A stretch of DNA of 64,000 bases from Cranoglanis bouderius. Lineage: Eukaryota > Chordata > Actinopteri > Siluriformes > Cranoglanididae. The notes under the pieces are model-generated. The model did no database searches and was not told the DNA's origin. It was given only the letters and a program-made list of their open reading frames with translations. Positions 55,907-64,000 of the stretch are shown here, piece after piece (the first letter of the stretch is position 1; each line of letters starts with the position of its first letter). The stretch spans positions 23,789,125-23,853,124 of the forward strand of contig CM042546.1 of the NCBI GenBank assembly GCA_023630585.1. The letters are read 5' to 3'. The translations under genes were made by a program, and so were the position numbers.

Positions 55907-55909
55907 ACT

Positions 55910-56315
55910 GTATAAAACAGCGCTAACTCATTCTGTACAAATTTCTATTGAACCCCTATCAATCAAATTCTTATTTTATCATCAATCTGATTGTGTCACC
56001 TAGCAAGTTCTTTGATGGGATGACTTCTCATTCATGCTAGCATATGTTTGTCAGAACCACAGGAACAGGATCACTGGATCAGATCTGATATGATGTAATG
56101 TCATCTTTCTGGATGACCATCAAAACTGCAGTTTCATCAGAAGTAAGATGACTGAAGAAGGAGATCAAGAGCCAGGTTATAATGAAAATGTTTTATTGCA
56201 TGCATAAAGATAACCTGGGCATTTTATAGTCTAAACAGAAGTTACACAGCAGCCTTTTATGCTGATGTGTGTATGCAAGAGGAAACACACAAGACCATAT
56301 AGATAATGTACAAGG
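55910..56315. other. Intronic DNA, possible ERV-3 5' flank
   Basis: No TG..CA LTR edge or primer site could be recognised. Confidence 0.35.
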
Positions 56316-56319
56316 CTAA

Positions 56320-56510
56320 GATAGGGAGAACACCACATATTGGAAACACCATACTAATACAGGGTAGAATTCCCCTTGTGCTCAGAACAGCCTAAATTAT
56401 TTGTGGTGTGGATTGCACAAGGTGATGATCTGCTGTGATTCTGGTGTATGCTGACATGATTGCATTACATAATTTGTGCAGATTTGTCAGCTGTCATGCT
56501 GTGGGTCCGG
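56320..56510. repeat. Fish repeat fragment, probably Tc1-type
   Basis: 'ttccccttgtgctcagaaca' followed by 'gattgcacaaggtgatgatc' and 'ttgtgcagatttgtcagctg' resembles an interspersed DNA-transposon family common in fish. No termini are present. Confidence 0.45.
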
Positions 56511-56514
56511 GAGT

Positions 56515-56995
56515 GAATTTCAAGGGGGACGGCATTCAAAGGGAGAGGTTGTCCAAAGTAAATTATTATAGTGTTTTTCATCCTGCCCAACTGACTATCT
56601 CTCTCCCCTTCAAACTCTTCTATCTCTTTTCTTGCCTTTTTGACTATCAATAAAAATAAGAATTAAAGCCCATAGTGGCTTGGAGAATCTGCATAAATGA
56701 CAGTTAAATCACTTTACAAACATTACATATCTCTCTTTGTAACTATTGACCAAGTTTTTATTTAAATAAACATGTAGGCTGACATAATTGTGGATATAAT
56801 ACTTAGCAAGCTAGGATATTGAAAATGAATACGAATAAGGCATTCAGTACAGATTAAACCTGGATCATTTCAGGTACTGTACGTGCATGCATATCATAGT
56901 TACTATCTCATCTGTTAAATTAACTGTTTCTGTTAAGATTTTTGGCTCCATTAAGACTCCGCTAACTTACCTGAGGTGGTTTTATCGGTCCTGTA
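56515..56995. other. Intronic DNA, nothing recognised
   Basis: AT-rich sequence with no repeat ends or coding frame that I can support. Confidence 0.35.
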
Positions 56996-56999
56996 GACA

Positions 57000-57720
57000 G
57001 TGTTCTTTCTTCATTCTTCTTCTCCAGACATACCACTGATCCATTATGCTGAAAAGTTTCAGTTTTGTTTCATCGCTCCACAGAACAGAATCCCAAAACC
57101 TCTGTGTCTTATTTATATGATCTTGAGCCGACTTTTCTTGTGCTTTTGGGTCAGTAATGGCGCACGTTTTGGATTTCTTTGCATGGAAACCTCCTGCGCT
57201 TTAGTACGCGCCATACTGTGCTCACTGAAATCTCAATGCCTGTTGCCACCAAGTCTTGCTGCAGGTCTTTGCAGTCACTGAGGGGTTTTCACAACCTGCC
57301 TTCTCAGAAATCTGGTTGCAGCCGCCGATAGCTTCCTTTTTCTGCCCCATCCAGGTACTTCATGTATTTTCTGCCCCAAGCCAGTTCAGGTATTTCACGT
57401 AGTTCCAGTTGCTACACCTGGTGCAACTAATGAAGCCCTTTGATTAGTTGCATCAGGTGTGCTTGAGACAACAACTGTTTTGCATACTTGTGCTGTTGTG
57501 AGGTATTCTATTCAGGGGTTGGAATAATATTGAGACTGGAGAAGTTATTATAAGTTGCATTTTCAGTTAAATTTGGAAACCACAGTTGAATTTGGAAACC
57601 ACTTGAAGCATTCGGTGTGTTGAACTATTTCAGCTGCTTTTGTTTAATTTGTTCATTGCAAATAGCTGAAAGTCTGTAACTTTGGACAAAAAGCCTGATT
57701 TACAATGGGGTTGAATAATT
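57000..57720 (-). mobile_element. Tc1-like transposon B, antisense partial copy
   Basis: Reverse complement of the family at 26639-27858: 'ttgcaatgaac', 'tgacttctccagtctc'-like and 'attcaacccca' occur in inverse order. Transposase remnants cover the N-terminal domain to the first Asp region ('tccacagaacagaatcccaa'). The right-hand half is missing beyond 57000. Confidence 0.8.
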
Positions 57721-57746
57721 TATATATATATATATATATATATATA

Positions 57747-57797
<51 letters not shown>
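57721..57797. repeat. (TA)n microsatellite
   Basis: About 38 TA units with one 'gta' interruption, lying between the antisense transposons B and A. Confidence 0.95.
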
Positions 57798-57801
<4 letters not shown>

Positions 57802-57813
57802 TTCATACATACA

Positions 57814-59283
57814 TACAGTGGGGGAAAAAGTATTTGATCCCCTGCTGATTTTGTATGTTTGCCCACTGACAAAGAAATGATCAGTCTATAATTTTAATGG
57901 TAGGTGTATTTTTAACAGTGAGAGACAGAATAACAACAAAAATCCAGAAAACGCTCTTTCAAAAAAGTTATAAATTGATTTGCATTTTAATGAGTGAAAT
58001 AAGTATTTGACCCTTCGACCCCTTTGACCTCTCTGTACTTGGTGGCAAAACCTCTTGCTGGCAATCACAGAGGTCAGACGCTTGTAGTTGGCCACCAGGT
58101 TTGCACACATCTCAGGAGAGATTTTGTCCCACTCCTCTTGCAGATCCTCTCCAAGTCATTAAGGTCTCAAGGCTGACGTTTGGGCAACCTCGAACCTTCA
58201 GCTCCTCTCCACAAATTTTCTATGGGATTAAGGTCTGGAGACTGGCTAGCCACTCCAGGACCTTAATGTGCTTCTTCTTGAGCCACTCCTTTGTTGCCTT
58301 GGCTGTGTGTTTTTGGTCATTGTCATGCTGGAATACCCATCCACCACCCATTTTCAATGCCCTGGCTGAGGGAAGGAGGTTCTCACCCAAGATTTGACGG
58401 CACATGGCCCCGCCCATCGCCCCTTTGATGCGGTGCAGTTGTCCTGTCCCCTTAGCAGAAAAACACCCCAAAGCATAATGTTCCCACCTCCATGTTTGAT
58501 GGTGGGATGGTGTTCTTGGGGTCATAGGCAGCATTCCTCCTCCTCCAAACACGGCGAGCTGAGTTGATGCCAAAGAGCTCGATTTTGGTCTCCTCTGACC
58601 ACAACAGTTTCACCACCCAGTTCTCCTCTGAATCATTCAGGCAAAACTTCAGACGGGCCTGTACATGTGCTTTCTTGAGCAGGGGACCTATGCGGGTGCT
58701 GCAGGATTTCAGTCCTTCACGGCATAGTGTGTTACCAATTGTTTTCTTGGTGACTATGGTCCCAGCTGCCTTAAGATCATTAACAAGATCCTCCCGTGTA
58801 GTTCTGGGCTGATTCTCACCGTTCTCATGATCATTGAAACTCCACTAAGTGAGATCTTGCATGGAGCCCCAGACCGAGGGAGACTGACCGCTATTTTGTG
58901 TTTCTTCCATTTACATTAATCGCACCAACTCTTGTCACCTTTCTCACCAAGCTGCTTGGCAATGGTCTTGTAGCCCATTCCAGCCTTGTGTAGGTCTACA
59001 ATCTTGTCCCTGACATCCTTGGACAGCTCTTGGTCTTGGCCATGGTGGAGAGTTTGGAATCTGATTGATTGATTTCTTTGTGGACAGGTGTCTTTTATAC
59101 AGGTAACAAGTTGAGATTAGGAGCACTCTTTAAGAGAGTGCTCCTAATCTCAGCCCGTTACCTGTGTAAAAGACACCTAGGAGCCAGAAATCTTGCTGAT
59201 TGATAGGATCAAATACTAATTTCCCTCATTAAAATGCAAATCAATTTTTAACTTTTTTGAAATGCGTTTTTCTGGATTTTTTG
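57814..59283 (-). mobile_element. Tc1-like transposon A, antisense copy
   Basis: The left end 'tacagtgggggaaaaagtat' and the inverse sub-terminal region at 59200-59283 match 25113-26514. The outermost bases on the right are missing, with the element joined directly to a LINE fragment. It carries the transposase 58030-59043. Confidence 0.88.
58030..59043 (-). pseudogene. Tc1-like transposase, element A antisense
   Basis: Antisense ATG at 59043. The frame is lost early, but the middle is better kept than in the + copy: the 58220-58573 frame has 'GCFSAKGTGQLHRIKGA' and 'WVFQHDNDQKHTAKATKEWL' with the second catalytic Asp. The first Asp region lies near 58590 in another frame. The usual stop after 'ATKY' is changed near 58025. 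It is not active. Confidence 0.85.
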
Positions 59284-59284
59284 T

Positions 59285-59800
59285 TTTAAAATAGCACCCA
59301 AGGGGAGCATATAAAGTGAAAAAGAAGAGAGCCTAAAAATAGACCCTTGGGGCACACCACATAATAGGGAGCCGATTTAAGAGGAAAACTTCCCAATGCT
59401 TACTGAGAAGGTTCTATCTTTAAGGTAAGAGGCCAACCACTGCAAGGCGACACCTAATACTCCACCACATTTTCCAACCGATGTAACAAAAATACTATCC
59501 AGTAATACGATCCAGTATCAAGAGCTTGCAACAGGTAATTTTTGACCTTCAACAGTGCAGTTTCCATACTGTGCATTGATCTAAAACCCGACTGAAATGT
59601 ATCTAAAATATTGGACATACTGAGATAGGAACTCAACTGACAATACACAACTCTCTCTAAGAGCTTTGAAATAAAAGGTAATTTAGAGATGGGTCGATGG
59701 TCAAGGTTCAATGTTATCTGCATGCTTTTCTCCTCACCACATTTGTAAAGAGTAATTATTTGAGTTACTATATCCTCCCTGGCAGCTCGGACCAATCTAA
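59285..59800 (-). pseudogene. Non-LTR retrotransposon RT fragment
   Basis: The antisense frame 59454-59795 has 'RPISKLPFISKLLERVVYCQ', 'NILDTFQSGFRSMHSMETAL' and 'LLKVKNYLLQALDTG', the standard start of a fish LINE polymerase. Farther on, 'GSLLFHFICSPLGAIL' (about 59285-59335) is the usual 'GPLLF' block. The catalytic F-A-D-D region between or beyond them is missing. Confidence 0.8.
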
Positions 59801-59802
59801 TA

Positions 59803-60005
59803 CAGGTGTTCCTAATAAAGTGGATGGTGAGTGTATGTCGTGACAGTCAGGGCCACGATTATTTGGACATTGATAAAGGTATTGTTATTTAGCTGTTTAC
59901 CACAGTACATTGGAGTTGAAATTAAATAATAATACTCAAAGTGTTGACTTTCAGCTTTGATTTGAGGGTGTACATCCAAATTGGGTAAACATTGTTTTTG
60001 GGTAA
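59803..60005. mobile_element. Two MITE or Tc1 ends side by side
   Basis: 59803-59836 is an antisense ACTCACTG-family terminus ('aataaagtggatggtgagtg'). From 59843, 'gacagtcagggccacgatta', then 'tttggacattgataaagg', begins a different Tc1-type end that extends to about 60005. Confidence 0.6.
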
Positions 60006-60103
60006 ACATAAGTTTTTATATGAGGTCCCCTCTCATTATTAAACATTTAATAATGAGAAAACATCATTAAGTACTATACTACAAGGGTCAAGGTCACACA
60101 GGG

Positions 60104-60783
60104 TGTTAGAGTTTCCCGAGTCGCCACTATGCGAGCGGTGGACTCCGAACACTTCCGATTCCACTGGCGCACTTTCCAGCGCTATTCAAAAACTCTCCGA
60201 TAGACATTCCATTCATAAAAACTCACGTATTGTTTACCTCTGCCATGTGCCTTTTGTTTTCGCATCGCCATGTCTCCGCCTCCTGTGTTTCCCCCATGTG
60301 CTCATATTTTGGTTTGTGTCATGTCTCCGCCTCCTGTGTTTCCCCATGTGCTTGTTATTGTATTGCGCCATATCTCTGCCCCGCTTCCTCATTGGTTCTC
60401 TGTCTAATGTGATTATCATGTCCAGGTGTCTTTGATTGTGGGTATTATTGGTGTGTGTTTAAAAACCCCGGTTTGTGTCCGCTTCAACGAGGAGTACTAG
60501 TATTAGTTTATCTTAGTATAAGTTTGTCATAGTTAATCATAGTCTTGGTTTTTCATAGTATTGTTATTCATAGTTCAGTTTGTTAGAATTTAGATGTTTA
60601 ACCGTGCGCTTTGTTCCGTGTTTCCCAGATCACTACTCTTGTTTACTACAGCCTGGATTATAGTTTGTTTTTGTTCGTGTTATGGATTCTTATATTTGGA
60701 ATAAACTTTTCTATATTCACTGACGCCTCCCCAGCGCATGCATCCTGACTCCTCTTCCGACCAACACGCCTGTGTGACGAACA
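60104..60783 (+). mobile_element. Solo LTR (gypsy-like), 680 bp
   Basis: Begins TGTTAGAG and ends GACGAACA. 'caggg' lies directly on each side (60099-60103 and 60784-60788) as a 5-bp target duplication. A TATA-like 'gtgtttaaaaacccc' at 60455 and 'ggaataaac' at about 60697 give + orientation. Internally, 'catgtctccgcctcctgtgt' occurs twice 54 bp apart (60269 and 60323). There is no internal coding. This is a relic of LTR-LTR recombination. Confidence 0.8.
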
Positions 60784-60788
60784 CAGGG

Positions 60789-61535
60789 TTAAATGTCTGA
60801 AATTGTTTTTCTTCAGTATCATCCTTCTTGTTTGAAATATATTTTAAAGGTATTTGAAACATGCAAATTAATAATAAGGACTAGACTTGTGGTGGAAGTG
60901 TCCCTGTTGATGCTGTTGGCATCAAGTTCTACTTGTTCACTGCTGCAGATACAGACTTAGCTGTAATAATCACAACCACAATTTTCAATTAATTTCATTA
61001 CTTTTCATTTGTGATCACCTTACTAGAATTAGAACATAGTAATTTTTAGTAGACATGAGAAAAATAATGAGGCATCACGCAGAAAAAAGGCATGGCACCC
61101 TTCAACAAATAATAAAGGCATATTAATTCTACCAATACCATCATTATGCTAATTATGTATATAAGTATTTCACTGAATTTTATGTGAGGGCCCTCTCAGT
61201 GCTCATCTCAAATACTGTGTCTGGACCCAAACTCTATATAGTACATTCACATTTATAGCATTTTGCTATAAATAAAGTCCTTATCCAGAGCAATTTACAG
61301 AGAAATGTGCTTTGTAGTTTCTATCAAAACCATGATATAGTAATACTGGAAATAATATTCAAAAACTATTAATATGGATTTCTTTCCAGTACACAGTGGT
61401 AAAAACAATGATGTTCTATCCATCAAAGGACAATGGGTAATATTATTGTGGCTTTTAAATTCACTGTTCCGGTGATATGGCATTTTGAATACTGCACTAA
61501 TATGCACTCACTATGATGTGTTTTTTTTTTTTTTT
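60789..61535. other. Intronic DNA with a short fish repeat
   Basis: 'acatttatagcattttgcta' with 'ccttatccagagcaatttac' at about 61245-61300 is a widespread fish repeat motif. The remainder is unassigned. Confidence 0.45.
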
Positions 61536-61540
61536 TTCAG

Positions 61541-61678
61541 ATGGAAGAGAAGGTGAAGCCTCAAGTCATGGAGGAAATGAGCATGCAGATGAGAAACTTG
61601 AAAAAGAGTGACTATGGAAACACTCACAGATGAGGACGAGGATCCAAAAACTCAGAATCTGAAACCTAGCAATACAAG
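61541..61678 (+). CDS. xrcc4: XRCC4, fifth coding exon (tail), frame disrupted
   Basis: A strong acceptor (a run of 17 T, then 'cag') ends at 61540, and 'aag/gttgag' at 61678-61684 is a plausible weak donor. The 3' part reads 'TLTDEDEDPKTQN', which corresponds to 'ESTDEESENQT' of human XRCC4. That is the casein kinase 2 site whose phospho-Thr binds the FHA domain of PNKP and aprataxin. The 5' part reads 'REGEASSHGGNEH' (human 'QEGETAICSE') but in a different frame. The frame expected from exon 4 meets TGA at 61554 and 61599. The causes could be sequence errors, a missed small exon or real decay. No later exon was found. Confidence 0.65.
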
Positions 61679-61684
61679 GTTGAG

Positions 61685-62590
61685 TAGCATTACATTTTAC
61701 AGTTTATATTCTCTCTGCAAATATTAATATTTTGTATGTACAAGTTTAAGCACTTTATTTAAGCTTATTTACTTCTATTTAACTTATTTATTTAAGTTTA
61801 AGTTTATGGCTTACTGCATATTGCTTTATGTGAATGGGTTTAAAGGATTTGTCACAGGCCTGGCTTCAATTGCCACTTCAAGAGCAATGTGAAACCAGAA
61901 TCTCACCACTCACTCCACACCTAGCCTTTAGCATGCTCCCATGAACTTTTCTACTGATTCCACAACCTTATTCATACACTTCACATGAAGGTGTGTACAT
62001 AATATCCATATGTGGGCTCCTTTCTCCTTCAAACTGTTGCCACACAGTTGAAAGCGCACAGTTGGTAAGTGCATATAGAAATGTTTTTATTTTGTTTATT
62101 TATTTTGGTTCAGTGCTTGAGCTTTATTTCATCAGAGAGAATAGGTGCACAGTCAAGGAAGTTCTAGCTTGTGGGGTTTTCACCACATTAACCCTACATC
62201 ACTAGGTGTTACTTATGAAAGGTGTCAATTTCAGCATGTCAATAAATTTTGAAAGGGTCGTTCCATCTCAAGTGCTCCAATGCAGCTTACCTTCGACAGT
62301 TCTTAATTTTTTCTTTTTCTTTTTTTTTTTTTTCTTTGACTGATTACCTTTGTGTAAGAAAGTGGCATTGCAAACCAACAGGTTTTTATTATTTTTATTT
62401 ATTTATTTTAAAACTTGGTTTAATCCATGACGGCCATCTTGTGCCATGGCACACAACAAATATTGGTTATACAGCTTGTTTAATACGGAAAAACCTCAAT
62501 ATCTCTGGATTAGATGAGAACAAAATCGAAAAACAAAAACGATCTCTAGAGCACATCAATCTGAGAAGAGTACATGGACATTTTCATATT
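61685..62590. other. Intronic DNA, nothing recognised
   Basis: AT-rich with poly-T stretches. I searched by eye for the basic XRCC4 C-terminal exon and did not see it. Confidence 0.4.
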
Positions 62591-62592
62591 GC

Positions 62593-62719
62593 AGAGTTTA
62601 GCTCCAACCCAAATCAACATACACCTTGAACAAGCTAAACCAAGGACTATATTCTTAGAATTACTAGAAAATTACAGGGCAGGTAAGTTTGGAGGTTGCT
62701 GAGCCAAACTCTGCAGATT
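62593..62719. mobile_element. Short inverted-repeat fish MITE
   Basis: 'gcagagtttagctccaaccc' at the left pairs with 'ggttgctgagccaaactctg' at the right. 'caacatacaccttgaacaag' inside is typical of a very common teleost non-autonomous DNA element. Confidence 0.65.
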
Positions 62720-62799
62720 TAAAGAACCCTGTGATAGAAAAAATAGCTTTTTTTCAATCACTCTATTCAACAGAAATAATCAATAGATGTGATATATTC

Positions 62800-63985
62800 T
62801 TCTGTGGAAAAAAGTAAGTAACACCCTTGGCCTCAGAAGGTCCCTCCCCCTTGCCCCCTTTAGAAGAAATAACTTCTTGTAGGCATTTTTGGCATAATTG
62901 TCCACTCAGTCTGACATACGGTTTGCCTGGAATTTTATTTATTTATTTTTTTTCTTTTGTTTGAGGGTTTTCTTGCACATGTACTGCCTGCTCCAAATCC
63001 CCCCACAACATTTCAAATGGGATTCCAAATCCAGGCTTTGAGTAGGCCATTCCATAAACCTCCATTTCTTCTTTTGAGCCATTCCTTGGTGGAATTTCCT
63101 AGTGTGCTTAGGGATCATTACATTCCTGTTGGAAAGGTCCACTTTAGGGTTAAACTTCAACTTTCGGATAGATGGCCTCAATTCTGATATGATGCAGAAT
63201 TCATAGTTGAACTCAATGAATGCAATCTGTCTAGTCCCTGAAGCAGTGGAAGTAAACCCAAACCATAACGCTTCCACCACCGGTGCTTCACAGTTGGTAT
63301 AAGGGTGCTTCTCTTGAAGAGCTTGCCTTGGTCAGCATCAAAACATTTCTTGCTGGGTCACTGTGGCCAAACAAATCTCTATCTTTTGATTTTGTCTGGG
63401 CCAGAGCACATTATTCCAAAGGTCTTGTATCTTTGCCTATATGCTCTGGCTGGCAAACTGTAGTCTTGCTCTGTTCTTTTTAGACAGCTAAAGGTTTTTT
63501 TCCCTGGCATGCTCCCCATGCAGGCCAAATTTCCAGCAGTCTCTTTCTTGATTGTAGAAGCATGTACTTTGACACCAACAGTTGCAAGATCTCTACTAGC
63601 AGATCCTGGGGGATGAAATCCTGGGGTTCTCAGTGACTTCTTTTGCATCAGACGGTATGCTCTTGGACTGAATTCTGCTGGGACGGCCAGCGTCCGGGAC
63701 ATATTGGCAGTCGCTTGAAATCTGCACCACTTGTTGCCAGACCTTACAGGTATCCGGCCAACCTTTTTTTTTCTGAAGGCCTCATAGAACTATTTAGATC
63801 TTGGCATGATGACACCCACAAAGGGAAACACCAGACACTAGATGTGAGAGGTTTCCAAATAAGACAGGCTCCACCTGCAATTCCCTAAGCCAGGTTCTAA
63901 TCACAGGCACTCCAATCTTGAACACCTCATTCTAATTTTATTGATTTGAAGGTGTGATAAATGTAGTGTGTACTTTACTTCTTTT
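62800..63985 (-). mobile_element. Tc1-like transposon, antisense, degraded
   Basis: The left end is 'gtggaaaaaagtaagtaaca' and the right end 'gtactttacttctttttcca', which are inverted. The antisense transposase runs from about 63810 (near 'gccaagatctaaatag') to 62940. The second helix-turn-helix is 'TVGVKVHASTIKKETAG' in the frame 63379-63702. The Glu region survives only as 'WPTQSLDLESHLKC' in 62939-63280. The stretch holding the second catalytic Asp is missing. Inactive. Confidence 0.8.
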
Positions 63986-64000
63986 TCCATGTGACTCATC

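Noticed and set aside
60230..60435. Cys/Ser-Pro-rich ORFs on both strands
   Set aside because: They arise from the duplicated 54-bp unit inside the solo LTR and have no coding signature.

Overview
The window is vertebrate, almost certainly teleost, nuclear DNA. It is AT-rich and intron-like, full of CA/TG and TA microsatellites, and dense with Tc1/mariner copies, endogenous retrovirus (ERV) and Ty3/gypsy fragments, non-LTR retrotransposon pieces and small TIR elements typical of fish genomes. A catfish-like or other otophysan host would fit the repeat mix, but I cannot prove that from sequence. There are no bacterial-style operons, rRNA genes or CRISPR arrays.

The only host gene I can name is xrcc4, the non-homologous end-joining scaffold that partners DNA ligase IV. 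It lies on the + strand as small exons in very large introns: 13300-13453 (start codon 13315), 13549-13739, 33106-33272, 36530-36679 and a last recognisable exon near 61541-61678. The first four exons splice in phase (139+191+167+150 coding bases). They give the head domain and the coiled coil that binds ligase IV. The fifth exon carries an acidic casein-kinase-2-type site, but no single frame stays open across it. The C-terminal exons and the promoter were not found.

Layout. 1-13.3 kb: upstream DNA with Tc1 remnants, a TG-microsatellite cassette repeated three times, a CpG-dense patch and several MITEs. 13.3-13.7 kb: xrcc4 exons 1-2. 13.7-33.1 kb (intron 2): a Tc1 copy abutting an antisense ERV (gag, protease, RT, RNase H, start of integrase), an antisense cysteine-motif coding region repeated three times (23.4 and 24.3 kb), a chain of Tc1 elements some nested in one another, and a fragment of a second ERV family. 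33.1-36.7 kb: exon 3, two Tc1 elements, exon 4. 36.7-61.5 kb (intron 4): a complete antisense LTR element with gag but no visible pol (37137-43902), a Tc1 inside an antisense gypsy element, MITEs, a tRNA-derived SINE, nested Tc1 copies, non-LTR RT fragments, a third antisense ERV remnant, an inverted copy of a Tc1 pair, and a solo LTR with intact target duplication. 61.5-64 kb: the last exon candidate, a MITE and another Tc1.

All mobile-element reading frames appear broken, so none looks autonomous. The two observations most worth following are the repeated cysteine peptide at 23.4-24.6 kb and the gag-only LTR element at 37.1-43.9 kb.
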